Notes under the pieces: model-generated
Databases searched by the model: none
Seen by the model: only the letters and a program-made list of their open reading frames with translations
Told to the model about the DNA's origin: nothing
Made by a program: the position numbers and the translations under genes
Shown here: in pieces, positions 49,739 through 63,286 of the stretch
Layout: each line of letters begins with the position of its first letter
How positions within the stretch are numbered: the first letter of the stretch is position 1
Source: Ziziphus jujuba
Taxonomy: Eukaryota > Streptophyta > Magnoliopsida > Rosales > Rhamnaceae
Length of the DNA: 64,000 nt
Reading direction: 5' to 3'
Assembly (NCBI RefSeq): GCF_031755915.1
Contig: NC_083387.1
Location: forward strand, 7,074,501 to 7,138,500

Positions 49739-50091
49739 CTTATGTATAAAAGCTGCCATCAAAAGGGAAGGATCATGAAATTATTTCATTGTTCCAGTGC
49801 ACAATAATAGCATACTGGAATTCAAAGCCCATGCGCAATACCCCAGCATCATTTGGCAGTTTCAGTTTGAAATTGGAATCACCCCCTTCTTAAACCTAAG
49901 CTGCTTAAATATGAAAGCACAAATTACAAAGTAGATCAATAACTACAACATAAAGTTATGTCTCCCCTCCCCTATAGGAAATGGCACATAGCTTACTTTT
50001 ACATGAGCAGTTTAATCCCCAACCCAAAGCAGGAGGGGTTAAGGAAAGAGGAGGCTACATCCTGTGAGCCCAGCAATTGTAACAAACAGAA

Positions 50092-50123
<32 letters not shown>

Positions 50124-51056
50124 GGGCTCTAGATCCCCCATAGACAAGTAAAAATGATACACAACAATAAGAGTGCTCCACAAAAATGACACAAAACCCA
50201 GAATAAAATTTTTAAAATAACTAATGATGTGAGGATATAACCCTGAAATATCAAATTCAAGTCTAAAAGATAATCTATGAAAATCAATGGGTAACATCAT
50301 ATATATATATATATATAGATATATACATGTGTGTGTACGTGCATAAAAGTCCCAAAAGAATGCATCATGTCAGGTGAAAAGCTCATGTATTTTGACGTAA
50401 TATCAAAATGCTGAATTGAAGGGTTTAGGCCTATTAACAACATCATGGTAAAAGATAATTAAGATGAATTTCATAGTCCAAATAAATACGTCCCAATAAT
50501 TGCTTAAGAATCAATGAGGAATCAACTACATCCATCAGATGGGACGAGTCAAAATGAGATTAATTTCATTCATCCATTTCAACATAACAGTGAAGTGGAA
50601 ATCAAAGCCCATGCGCAATGTCCAATCATCATTTGGAAATACAAATTGGGAAATCTCCTATATCTTAGTATTGAGCTACTTATCACTAGATTCTCCAAAT
50701 ATTAATCATTTAGCAAACACCACTAACCGAATAACAAAGATGCATCAAAGCGCATAGAAAATTTTAATTAAAAAAAAAAAAAAAGAATGAAGCTTAAAAC
50801 TTCGGGGTTTTCCTTAACATGCGCAAAAATTAACTCATCAAACAATTTCAAACCAAAAAATAAATAAATGAATAGTTGGAGGAAAATGGGATTCCAACTA
50901 CTGTTCGATTCAACGATGGAAGGAAACTAATATACTAATGCACTAAGAATAGGGAATATATAAGATATTCCAAGTAAAGGATTAAACTCTTAGATTTGTA
51001 AAAATTAAGCAATTTTGGTCAGAAATGCGCAGAGAAAAGAAAGAAAGAGAGTTTAC
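49739..51056. other. Probable 5' UTR intron sequence of DPM3
   Basis: No coding exon was recognised. A diverged direct repeat around TCAAAGCCCATGCGCAAT occurs near 49823 and 50602, and (AT)n runs lie at 50093-50116 and 50299-50328. If the first exon at 51057-51235 belongs to DPM3, this stretch and the foldback are intron. Confidence 0.4.
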
Positions 51057-51235
51057 CTTTGAGCTTCGGCCGGAGGCAGAGATCGTCGAAATAGCCGCCG
51101 GCGAGAGGTTGAAAGAAAAAGAAGATGAAGAAGACGATGAGATGGAGGCGGGAGACGGGAGGCGGCCGCTACTTTTATGTAAATTAGGTAAATTGCGTTT
51201 TGCCCCGGAAGCAGTCTTGAAAAGTTCAGGCTGCG
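51057..51235 (-). other. Candidate non-coding first exon (DPM3 5' UTR)
   Basis: A GC-richer block in an AT-rich setting. Read on the minus strand it is CT/serine-codon-rich and ends in a good donor, CTCAAAG|GTAAAC (GT at 51055-51056). The nearest downstream acceptor in the same direction, just before a start codon, is the DPM3 leader acceptor at 47361. The block could instead start an unrecognised short gene: its minus-strand frame is open for ~100 codons. Confidence 0.4.
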
Positions 51236-51239
51236 AAAC

Positions 51240-51720
51240 GTTTAAATAAACATATATATATATATATATTAAATTAATACAATTTACAAACAAATTGTGA
51301 TTGAATTAATTAATTACAAAAATCCCAAATCAAAAAGCAAAAGTAGCAAACCAATCTTGCGTACACAAAACAAAAAAAATATTTTTTAATTCCAATTTTC
51401 CCTCGAAGTACAACAAGAATAACAAACAAATTAATTAAATTATTAAATTTGTTAAATAAGTTGATAATTATTTTTAAAGAGATACAAGGCTGCACACGAG
51501 AGGCTATATCAATGATTTTTGTAAAACTTCTATTCACTTCCAAACTCAAAAAGTTTCCATTTATATATTAAAAATATACATATATAAATAAATATATATA
51601 TATATATATATATATTCTTTTGTTGATAGAATTTTCACCAAAATTGTAAGCTAAAAATTTTGCTATATACAAACCTTCACACACACGAGCTTGCAACCAA
51701 TTTATACATTTATTCCAAAA

Positions 51721-51765
<45 letters not shown>

Positions 51766-52252
51766 ATTTCATACAAACTAAGAGATTTAATTTTGCTTAT
51801 ATTAGAAAATTTTTCAAGAGAATATTTAACTAAGTAACATGACAACTGGGATAATTAATCGTTGTATAACATTTAATTTGTTTACTTGTTTGGTTTTGAT
51901 TTGTGAGACCCGTTGAGTAGACAGAAATTATGCCTCTTCTGTTCACATTGCTTTATATTATACTAGGTCATTATGGATTAACAAATTGGTAAAGCTTACG
52001 CTCAAAGGTAATTTGCATTGCCAAGTTTTCCTAGGAATTCACAAAAGGTTTGGAAAAAAAAAAAAAATTATAAGTAAATCACAGCCAAGAGGGACTATTT
52101 CTTTTGATGGAACCAAATTCTAAAGCATTCTTCATGTACATAAAAACTGCATATAAGGAGTTAGAAAGTTTGCAATGGGCAGAAAAAAGTTGTAGACTAG
52201 CAAGTTTTCTGAAGCCAACAAGATAATTACGAAATGATTATTGACTATTATG

Positions 52253-52283
<31 letters not shown>

Positions 52284-52438
52284 ACTCTTTTATTGGAATT
52301 TGATTACTAGAAGTTAATTAATCTACCATCATTGGCCCTAATATGGACCTTTATACACCAAAAAATTGGAGGCCTATAAACTAGAAACTTAACTGTTAGA
52401 ACTGAAAATTTCAGCCTTGTGCTTGAACCGTAATTATT
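51240..52438. other. Intergenic, AT-rich
   Basis: Several long (AT)n tracts (about 51249-51270, 51589-51614, 51730-51763, 52257-52282) and a poly-A run at 51718-51729. The segment near 52438 is the likely 3' UTR of the AP2 gene. No gene was seen. Confidence 0.55.
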
Positions 52439-55400
52439 TCAAGAGGCTGAGGTATCTGGCTCCATATCTTCTGAAGCCGAGAGATCATTGACTTCATTCT
52501 TTCCTTCCCAATCACCATTTTGCAATCGAGAAGGCTCAGACCTCTTCTGTGACTCTGCCCCAAGCCTTCTTCTATGTTCTGAAATATTAAATTAATTTAG
52601 GCAAACCCATTAAAGGTACAAGTATATAAATTATGCAAAAAGAGGAAAAAAAATAATAAATAATAATAATAATAAAAATAATAATAATGACAGCCTCGAG
52701 AGGAAAGTTTACTTTTATTTGTTATTGCATGGCGAGTCATTGCTAAGAACTCTTCCCATTTGAATTTCCTCAGTTCTTGTTTCTCTTCCTCTGATAGCTC
52801 GAAGTTCGGCTCCCTCCCACACATGAAAGCAGCTCTGCAAACAAATAGGATCAGTGAGTTGCACTTGTTTTAAAATGCCGCAATCTTACATAAACTTAAT
52901 TTAGCATGTGGGAAAGATTTATTTCTATTAACACATCAGAAATGAAAGACATAATAGGGCCCTATAACAGAACACACAGACACAAGAAGCCTTCCCAACT
53001 CTATAAAGCTCAAACAAAGATTGAAGCAGAAGAAATAAGCATTTGATGTTTATAATAACGAGTATCATGGTAGCTTAACATCTACATCTAAGAAAACTAA
53101 TTTATCTCCACCAAAAGATGTTAAATTCTATGCCGAAACACTATAAAAACTACCGCTTAACTGACTTCTTCCTCCCAAGTCCCAGCCTCAATATTTCTCT
53201 TTCTAATGCATACTTATTTTAGGTAATATGTTGTACATCTCTTAATCTTGCTGGTTAATTTCTAACCGTATGGTCAAATTAGTAAAATCAGCCTGTTCTC
53301 ACTTTTTAGTGTTTTCTCGTTCAACAGAGCAGTAAAATCAGCTTGTTTGAAAACAAGTCACTTGATTACAATTTCCACTGCACTAATTGACTTATTAAGA
53401 GGTTTAATCTTGCACATCAGCATTTGCATAAAGAATTTGTGGAACACTCATTTGTCTATCATCTAATGAAACAAGATCTTTATTCTGCATATTTCGAACA
53501 ATAATTTGGTAAAGGAATATAAATTGTCAGTATAAATGAGGTGTAAGTTACCTGTCATACAGGTGTGCAGCCTCTTCTTGTGAACCAACAGTACCCAAAT
53601 GGATTTGTTTCTTGTCAACTTTTATTGCAGCCTGCCATTTCATATTTTTGAAATAGACACCTCTCATCAGGCATGGTTCTTGGTTCTGAAAATGCTTTCT
53701 CCTGTGTCGCTTTCTGCGCTTTATTGGTGGGCCTATAAAATAGAAATACCACATTGTAACAGAACTCAAAATGCAGCACAGACAGAATCCAAAATATTGC
53801 ACTTACAAACATATTTTCTAGCAGTCCAACTATGAAACTATTTCAAAGAAATATCTTCATAAACGCTCATACACACCTAAAATCTTTACTGATAGCATCA
53901 AAGAGGATTTGTAAAACCATGTTCATCAAAGTGTGCAAAAAAATGGAAAAGTGACCATAATCATCTATGCCCATCACCTTCAAGAAGAAATTGGAATAGT
54001 TCCTTCACAATAAAAACAATCAATTTATAAGGATATATAAAGATTAGGAAATTTGGAATCTGTATCTTTTGATTTTTGAAGAACAGACTACCACATTAAA
54101 AATTGGTTTAATATGCAAAGAGGGAGTACAAAATCCTCATGATAGGAAGCTATTGAATACAGGAACTTTCCTGCAGAAGCAACATATGCTATATAAATTT
54201 TTTATTAAAGGACCATTTACAATTTTCATGCGGAAAATATTAGTTTTGCCATATGCATATCCCTGAAACTCCAATATCTAATTGTGGCTTTCTGACTCAT
54301 GAAAATTAGATCTTTATGATTTGGAGATTTATGTTGTAATATAATGGTAAAAACATAGAACCAGCATTATGTCAATAAGGGCTTCCATAGACTCAATTCT
54401 AAGGTACACTGATAGCAGCAAAAGAAGAGATTGATGAATGTCAACAAAAGGGAAACTTACATCAATACTAAGATTGGTGACATGTATAGTATTCTGCTAC
54501 CTGAGCACAGTTATAAGAAATAGTATAAAACAACTCCTTTCTCGATGTTAGTTACCCTTAAAATCAAATTATACAATCTATATACATTGTTGTTAGCTAA
54601 ACTTAAAAGATAACTTGAATATTGGATCACATCTAAAGTAGTACTATGGCATCTCTATTAAGAATTTCATAGCAACCACAGCCAATAAAGAGTTTAGGAT
54701 CAATGCTTTAGTATATATAGGAGATATCTCCATCCTGAAATTCATCTATGAACACACACACACAATGGTAATGTTGAGTTATAGAAGGATCTATCCTGTG
54801 GATGAAAAGAGTGTGCAGATACTGCATAGAAAGAGTCATAATCATTATAGGAACTACCTATTCTTCATCAAGAGATCTCTAAGTTTCCTTACATAAGAAT
54901 TGCTCACACAACAAAATTGCATAAAACAATATTAATCTGGAAATCAATGAAGTCAATGACTTGAAGGCATTCATTTGGAGTTACAGTAGTCTAATTAAAA
55001 ACCATTTTCATCATCTTCATCCATAACAATTACCATAATTACATGTCTTCTTGTCCCATTCTTTCTACATTACTTAGTTCTATCTCAGCTTCTTCTTCTT
55101 TTAATACTTGATTTCTCCCAGCATTGTACAATCATACTGATAATAAATTAAAGAAAATAACAGAAATGCATATTCGCTTCTTGTAGAGACATTCCATATA
55201 GACTTTCAACTCCAGTTGATTGGTTTCAGCTCAAGCATACATCACAAATTTATTTGAAATTGTTACCTGCAACTGGCTGGTTATGCTGATCTTTGGATAT
55301 GCTAGAGAAACTAGAACCAGATACATTTGATGATCCAGGTCCTACTTTTGCACTCATTTTCTGCTAATGGACCAAAGAATCAAACAGATGTAAGTATATA

Positions 55401-56100
55401 ACATAAATATTACATATTAAAAAACAGTATCAGTATCAGTCACTTTATATTATATTTAGTAAACACGTAATTCTTATGTGCTCAAGGCACTAGTTGCAAA
55501 GAATGTACAAGTGTAATTATTTGTGCATGTATGCCAGTTAACGTGACCATAAGATGCAAGCAATGATTGACTAGGAAATTAGCAACAATATAGGTCGATG
55601 AGTATCTAAATAACCAAATGTTCATAACAGAACATAATAGACTCATGTGAAGGAAGAACAACAAATACTATATGCAATGTCTTCAAAGAAAATATTGCTC
55701 CCTCAGACGTATGAGATTTAATTATCAAGGCTATAATCCATCCTTACAAGCTCTAGATGGTCAGCATCATCTGAAGGCATGGGATGCACACTGACAGGTC
55801 TGGTGTATTGGGAATTTGCAGGAGCAATTCCATTGCTAGAAAACCTAGGAAGTGGATCTAGGAAAGAACTTCTTCCTGAAAAGACACACCAAGTTGGTAA
55901 ATGATAACATTTGGTTATAAAGCAAAACCTATTGCAATAGATTGCGATTCACCAGAACCCGTCTTATCAAGAAGCAATGACATGAAGGACAGATAAGATG
56001 AGCTTAATAAGATTCTATGAATTATTCTTGTTACAAATATCTTCGACTGATGTTTACCAGAGCATAGTCCCAAGAGTTTGCGCCTTCTTAAGCTCACCAT
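52439..56100 (-). CDS. APD1: Single-AP2-domain ERF-like transcription factor (At4g13040/APD1 type), 235 aa
   Basis: Six coding exons on the minus strand: 56100-56058, 55875-55748, 55360-55267, 53732-53552, 52834-52713 and 52578-52439. All are GT-AG with consistent phases, 708 nt in total. The protein starts MVSLRRRKLLGLCSG, as in the Arabidopsis relative. A basic cluster (PPIKRRKRHRRKHF, about 89-102) looks like a nuclear signal. The AP2/ERF domain follows from MRGVYFKNMKWQAAIKVD through QEEAAHLYDRAAFMCG (about 111-160), split by an intron. The C-terminus is acidic and Ser-rich. Family knowledge: this is a small, distinct AP2 lineage, and the Arabidopsis member influences defence and ethylene/jasmonate signalling. 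Exon 3 has a TAGCAG tandem acceptor. An upstream in-frame ATG at 56124 exists but is not favoured. Confidence 0.92.
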
Positions 56101-57652
56101 AGTTGTATGCAATTTTCTTGGCAATGCAAAACAGTCACTTTATAGTCTTTCTATATATCACCTTACTCCTGGATACAAGAAGCAGGAGCCTTTTTAGTGA
56201 GGTACTTATAAAATAAAATTTTTAGATGGCAAACACTATACGATTAAAACCATCATGAAGAAACAGAATCTTGGATATAACACTTCAATATATTCTCACA
56301 TTAAGTTTACACATAAATTAAAAGTAGAAGCAAATATAAAAAGGAATAAACAATATACCATTGCAATAAATAATAGGAATATGAATATCACGAAACTAAA
56401 GACATAGAAGATAAACAAACTACCTCTTCTAAGGTTATACAACGCTTACAAGTCTCTTCCAGTTAAGCTAAGTGGACCTACTCATGTAGTCAATTGGAAC
56501 ATCCTAATTCCTAACACTGACAGCATCTACTCTGCACATGCCTCTCTAAGCCTGCACGGAAAAAGGGTGAAGGCTGGCTGGTGGTAAAGTCTGCCTAGGA
56601 CTGTTCCAGTAATGCAAATACCACCTTCATCAATCAGATCTTCCTATAAACCATAGCCTTCAAAGCTGTTTTCTTTTTGAAAAGAATAAACCACCGAAAG
56701 ACAGCCATGGAAACAAACTGACAGGAATGAACTGTTACTACAATGTGACAGCTGACAATGCTCGACAGAAAAATTCTCAAACAATATAAATTATATAAGG
56801 TTTTTTTAAAGAAAATATATATGATCTATAGAATAAAAGATTATCCGTCTAACAGTAAATTTTCGATCCCATATCCTACAACAGACTGTAAAGGACTGAG
56901 AAAATTGGTATTCACGGTTGGCCACGGTTCCATTGCCTGAGTAACAACATCTTACTACTCCCACTGTAGCAAGAAAACATTAAGGAAAAAGAAAGAAAGC
57001 AAGATTGACTTTTTTCCCCTTAAACCTTCCTACAACCATACCAATCAACTTGCGATTTAAATTAAGTTACAAAAGAAACAACGTCATTGATTATTTAACT
57101 ACATAATCCAAGACCATCACGGAAGAAGAATAGAAACAAATTAGCACCAACAACCCAAGACCTGCTTCAATGGCGTCAATTCTGGGTTAGCAAGCAGAGC
57201 AGCCATCTTCAACTTGCATATTGACGATTCCCTTTTACAGTCCACACTCAGAAAGTCCAAATCACACATCATGATAAGCGAAATTAGATTTCCAAGAACC
57301 AACATACACACCAAAACATCTCATTTACAAGAACTTACTAATCTCTGTCCTTTGCGTGTTAAGTCAACCATACCAACCTACCACCTTTCTCAAAGGGCCA
57401 CAAACCCAGATGCCCAGATACAAAATAGACACCAAGAAAACACAGTCAAAACATCCCAAAACACGAAAATTAAGAGGAACCCATTAAACCAACAAGAGAA
57501 AAAGAACAGTTTTCGAAGCTCAAAAGCCCGTCAACGCAAAATGCCCATTGCCATAGACTCAGTAAAAACAAAAAGCAAAGCTAAGCATGGACCAAAGCAA
57601 GGACCAAAACAACGCATTAGAAAAAAGAGCAGGTCATTGTGTTTTTGTACCT

Positions 57653-57835
57653 GAAGAGGCAGAGAGAAGAAGGTGGCGGCTGGTATGGGTTGGTGCGTGG
57701 AGACCGAGGAGAAGAATCAGAGCAGAAGGGGGTTATTAGCAAAGATATGCAGGCAAAGCAAGAAAAAGGCGTCGGATTTCAGGAAGGGAAGGTGGTGGGG
57801 ATGTAAAAAGAGAGATTGTGTGTATTGTGGCTCAT
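57653..57835 (-). other. Probable non-coding first exon of the AP2 gene
   Basis: A pyrimidine-rich leader on the minus strand ends CTCTTCAG|GTACAAAAAC (GT at 57651-57652), a good donor with no long frame ahead of it. It lies 1.55 kb upstream of the coding ATG at 56100 with no other gene between. A (GA)n microsatellite at about 57966-58002 lies just upstream. The transcription start is unknown. Confidence 0.5.
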
Positions 57836-57961
57836 GCATCTACCACCTTTTGTTTTTCTATTTTCTCTCTTTTTTCCATCCCTTTTTTTTTTTTTTTTTT
57901 TCCTTTTTGTTTGTGTTTGGAGAAGAGGGTGGTGGTGGACTGGTGGTGGTATTATGGAATT

Positions 57962-57965
<4 letters not shown>

Positions 57966-58002
<37 letters not shown>
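57966..58002. repeat. (GA)n microsatellite
   Basis: About 18 uninterrupted GA units upstream of the probable first exon of the AP2 gene. It may act as a GAGA-type promoter element. Confidence 0.9.
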
Positions 58003-58007
<5 letters not shown>

Positions 58008-59215
58008 GTCTTTTGGAGAGAGAAAGTTGAATAAGAGAAAGGGCACGTAGGCTTCTTTGTACTTTACTTGGTTGAAATTTCAGCACTGCCCCTTTGAATC
58101 TTCGCAAATACCTTGGAAGCTAGGTATCTTTAAGCATTGTTGGTTTACACAATTGCCCCTAATTATTTCTGTTTTTTTGTTTCTATTTTGTTGGTTTTAA
58201 AATAGTTTTCAAAGTGGAAATCGGAAAATTACTAAAACCTTTTGGTAGTTTTACTTTATATTATTTACAAGTCCACATACATCCTTTTAAAAATAAAAAA
58301 ATAAATAAAAAGTCCACCTATGATATGTATGTATACACAAATCATCTCCTAGGCTCTATGGGATAGCTTCTATATAACATTTGTAATTTATCATGAATGA
58401 TAAGCCATTCTTATTCCCAGTATATAATGCATATTTGAATAGATATATAGGTCTCTCTCTTTCTTTCTTTTTTTTTTTTTTTTTTAAACAAAGATTGATC
58501 ATAGTAATGCGGTGATTTTAAGACAAATATTCTTTTATAAATTCATAGTTATTTATTAAAATTTTAAAATTAATAAATAAACTAATATAAATTTAATAAC
58601 ATACTAAAATTTTAAATAAAATAATTGGTATAGTAATTAAAAAATATCAATTGTTAAACGATTGAAATGATAAAAAAAATTCAATAATAAAATCATTATA
58701 TCAATCTTATATGAATTTATAATTCTATGTTTCAATATAAATCCAATAATTATGAAAGAAAAAAAAAAGGAAAAAAATTCCTTTAGAATCCTGTGTGATG
58801 TTACAAAAAGCTATTCAAAGCCGAAGGTAGGCGCAATATGATAAAGATGCTGCCCAGAAACGGATAAGCAAGACATAAGAATCTCAACCAACAATGGGTT
58901 CGACTAGATTCTTAATATCTTTATTATTAGTATTATTATTATTTGGAAACAAAGGGAAGTAAAATATTTGATGAATCGTTTTGTTTGGCATTGAAATAGG
59001 CTAAACTATTTACCAAAAAAAAGAAATAGACTAAACTAAAAAGGTGCATAAAACAGGAAAGTTGTGTACAATTTTTTTTTTTTTTAAATATGTTGACGTG
59101 ATTTATTTAAAAAGAAATTATTAATGTGATTTTATCAGTTTAAATCCAATTCGTGATCTTAAAACAGTTGAGCTTTAATTTACCAACCAAAATAAAAAAT
59201 AAAATAAAAAATACA

Positions 59216-59235
59216 GTTGAGCTTTAAAGCTCAAC
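59216..59235. repeat. 20-bp perfect palindrome
   Basis: GTTGAGCTTTAAAGCTCAAC is its own reverse complement. A direct copy of its left half (ACAGTTGAGCTTTAA) occurs 50 bp upstream, and CAGTTGATC occurs twice downstream (about 59273 and 59336). Confidence 0.9.
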
Positions 59236-59416
59236 GTTTGTTATTTTGAAATGTACGACTACTATTATATATACAGTTGATCTTTCGGGTTTTTTTTTTT
59301 TTTTCTTTTTGTTTTTTTTTTCCTGGAAATATATACAGTTGATCCGTTTATTAGTCCTTTTGATCGTACAACAATTAAGTACGATTACTATTATATATAC
59401 CATATAGTACTTTATA

Positions 59417-59447
<31 letters not shown>

Positions 59448-61160
59448 GCTTGAATACTTTATATTAAATTAGTATTATTAATATTCCCGTACAAATGAAT
59501 ATATAACATTTAAATTTGTCTCCATTTTTATTTTATTTTTTTCTTTCCTTAATATTTGAGAAATCAATATTCAGGTGGTTTTAGAGCGTATCAAAAAGTA
59601 CTAATAATATTGTTAAATCATGCACTAGACTGTATTCTCTCCCTCTCTTTAATTTTCACAAGATTGCTTTATGTTAATTTATAAGTATGGATCTCTATGA
59701 ATTTAATGCACTATATCCATTATTACTTATCATTTTTGAAGAAACGAAAAAAAAAAAAACTTTATTTAAAAAGAAAATAGGAAAATAAGAACAACAACAA
59801 CAACTATTGAACATTCAAGGATCAAGGTCATTGCCATATTTCCAATAGAGATAACCTTGTGGTAAAGTTTATATTTTTTTCTGATAAAGATTCAGAATTT
59901 GTGTAACCAAATTCATTAATGTTTTTGGCTATTGTGTTTTTATTTTTTATTTTTGGGCTACTGTGTTTTTTTTCCTTTTCGGGCTACTGTTTGTTTCACT
60001 AACGTTTGTTGGTGCATTGAAGAATGCATTTAGTGAATATCTCAACCATACAAACAAGACGACCTGTTAACGGTTTTCCATAAATTAAACTCCATTGACA
60101 CTCGACACTTTAACCTAATAGTACATTATTAGTATTATCAATTATTATTATTATTATTTTTATTTTTTCTTTTATTTTTTCCTTCAATCATATCCTGCCA
60201 AAAACCACTTAATTGGGTTTACCAACTTTTTAATTATGACTTTAGCGTTGAAAATAAGTAGCTGCACTAATTATGCGAAACAAATAGATTAAAACACTAA
60301 TGCATGCATAAAATATAGATTAAACACCAATTATTTGGGAAGATAGCTTGAGAGATAGACCTTTTGACCCATTCAAGCTACCTTCAACTTCTCACCTCTG
60401 CTTATCGGATTTGGTGAGGAACGTCACATTCAATTAATTAGCCCCTTTAATTGCAAAATCACCATCAGTAAATTTGCCTCTCTCCTTACTATAAACATAA
60501 AACATTGGGTTTTTCAATAGTTTACATAGTATTGTTTCAAAAAAAATCCAAAGTAACATTTCAACAATAATGCATTAGAATCGAAATTACCATTTTAGGT
60601 ACACCCCACTTGTTTCTCCAAACATAAACAGGAAATATTTGAATAACCACTTTTGGGTTAGCAACCACCGTTACGTAAAAAACTAGCCACTGGCTTATTA
60701 CAATATTAGTTGGTCATTTTACTTGGTTCTAAGACCTATCTTTATCATATTAACAATAATGTGGCAGCAGCACACATCAAATTCCATATCTTCATTTTTT
60801 TTTTACTTACAAAATTTGAGACTGCCCAAAAATAAAATAAAAATAGTTTTCCATATGCTTTTGATATGATAAAATGGTATTCTTGATTTGATAAGGGTAA
60901 TAATGTCAGCGTGGACCAAAGATCCAAAACGCGGCACGGAAGGAGAGGCGTAATTCGATGAGAAGGGGGAGGGACAAAATGGTCAATGGAAGAAAATATA
61001 GGAGGATAGGGGAAAAAAAAAAAAAAAATTGGTTTGGTTGGGGAAAATTATTAATACTGTTAAGTTGGTTGGTAGCGAGCGACGAGAGAAAGAGGCACCG
61101 ACGAAACGGTGATTGGATGGGCGGCCTGCCTTTTACACCCCCTTTCTAGATAATGTCCCG

Positions 61161-61189
61161 CCAGCCCCAGCCCCAGCCCCAGCCCCAAC
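61161..61189. repeat. (CCAGCC)n hexamer run
   Basis: Four to five copies of CCAGCC/CCCCAG in an otherwise AT-rich region, ending in CCAACC. It is a GC-rich minisatellite. Confidence 0.85.
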
Positions 61190-61985
61190 CTGGCCCTTAT
61201 TACACATTTACTTCCTATATTTTTCTCTCTGTCTATTTTTTTTTCTTTTTAAATATATAAGATTTTTTTTTTAAATATTTTTTAAATTTCATCCTAATTA
61301 AATTACATTAGATTTTGTATTTTTGAAATTTTATCACTATCATCTATTTCTCAATTTTTATAGATTAATTTTAAAAATAAAAAATAAAAAATAATATTTT
61401 AACAATATTATTCAAATATAAAATATTATTTTAATCTTTAACTATTAAAATTAACCTATAAAAATAATAAATTTATTTTGATAAATATAAAAATTTAAAA
61501 AAATTAATGATGATTTGTTTAAAAATATAAAAATGCCAAGTTTAATTGTAATAAAATTGAAAAAAGTTCAATGAATTTTGCCTTTTACTCGTTGACTTTT
61601 CAGATCCATGTGCTTAGGCCAACTTACGAAGGATTTTTGGCTAACAATTACAGTTGGAAGGGCTAATCGTGTAGTTTGGACGATCCATGAGCTACGATAC
61701 GAGCAGGGGCCTTTTTCTGGTGCCACGCATTTTGTACACTGGGCCCACTTATCTCGTATTTGTGAAGCCGACTTCATAACCAGATTTTGTACGTCTGATT
61801 TAATGCTAGTCATTGATATTATCAGATCCTTCCTTTTCAGAGAAAAGCGTATACAGGGATAAAGTTGTCTATAGCTCCAAACTTCAAAGCTAAGACTAAT
61901 GTATAATTCATATGAAATGATCCAATCATAGGTTAATTAATGTTTACTTTGGATTAGATGTGTACAACTTCAATATGTCAGAATA

Positions 61986-62024
<39 letters not shown>

Positions 62025-63126
62025 GGCTAATATAACTTATGTATATAATATACGTATATACATACATATATTAGGAATCATGTAGCTGACCTCGTAAAAA
62101 TCAGGTAAATTATTTAATAAAATCATGTGATTTTAAATTTCTAATTATAATAGTATTAAATATTTGACTAACAAGCATGTCACGTGCCACATGATCACAT
62201 TTTTTATTCAAGTCCCTCCATACCAAATGCAATACAATATAAGAAACCTCTCATTTTAGACTTTTAACATGAAATTTTTCGGCATTGTCTCTACCTATTA
62301 AAGAATTATTATGAAAAGAATAATAATTAATCATTATACTAATTCACCAAAAAAGGTAATAATTATAATACATCTAATAAAAGGAGGAAGAAGAAAATGG
62401 GGTGATCCATAACACGAGGAATGAGGTGAAAATTTTTCATTACCCTTTTAAATTTGATTCACATAAAATATTAATTATTTTTATTATTTTTATTACGATA
62501 GTGGGGATTGGAACCTAAATTTATAGGTTGTGAAACAGTGGAAACAATAAATATATATTATCCATAATCTTTAAAAATATATATATATAATTATATTAAA
62601 TAGAAATGTTTGCCTATAAAAGTTGATCATATAGCCAGCTGATAATCCATGGTTCTATAATATGATTTTTAGTCCCCTCAAATACCCGAAGACTCAATAA
62701 AATAACATAGAAAATAATTTCCAATTGTTATTGATTTACATGAAATATGGTAAGGAGAAACTAAAAGTAGATTTAAGGTTCAAAAGCTGCTTTTGAAAAT
62801 GTTTATACAATTTTTGATTTTTTTTTTTTTTGTCATGATAGAAAAGTGAAAAAAATAAAAATAAAAAAGATGGATGGAAAAATTGAAGAAAGGAAAAATA
62901 TGTTGCTTGTTTGGTTAGGAATAAGAAAAAGATAGATGAAAAATTAGGAGATGAATTTTTCATTCAAAACAATCTTTTCAATGTGGAGGGAATTGTTAGA
63001 AGGAAAAATATCTAGTAAAGACAAAATAGCTAAATAAATATTTTATGATTTTCTATAGAAAAGCTTTTAATCAAAACTAATAAAAAATTTCTTTCTGTAG
63101 AAGGTTTCTTCTATTTACTCTGTCTT

Positions 63127-63286
63127 TTTACTCTTTATAAGGATATTTTATTAAAATTCCAAAAATGTCCATTATCGTTCTCATTCTCCAATTCTGGTCA
63201 TGTCTCTTTACTCTTTATAAGGATATTTTATTAAAATTCCAAAAATGTCCATTATCGTTCTCATTCTCCAATTCTGGTCAAACAAT
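63127..63286. repeat. 80-bp tandem duplication
   Basis: CTCTTTATAAGGATATTTTA begins at 63131 and again at 63211. The 80-bp units appear identical, so the event is recent. Non-coding. Confidence 0.88.

Noticed and set aside
57150..57210. Minus-strand string MAALLANPELTPLKQ followed by GT, as a possible extra exon of the AP2 gene
   Set aside because: The donor (GTCTTG) is weak and the At4g13040-type protein starts with MVSLRRR in the 56100 exon. It could be a short upstream frame, but there is too little evidence.
61568..61862. ~80-codon frames on both strands at 61568-61862
   Set aside because: No recognisable domain, no neighbouring exon, and both strands open. Coding on either strand cannot be supported.
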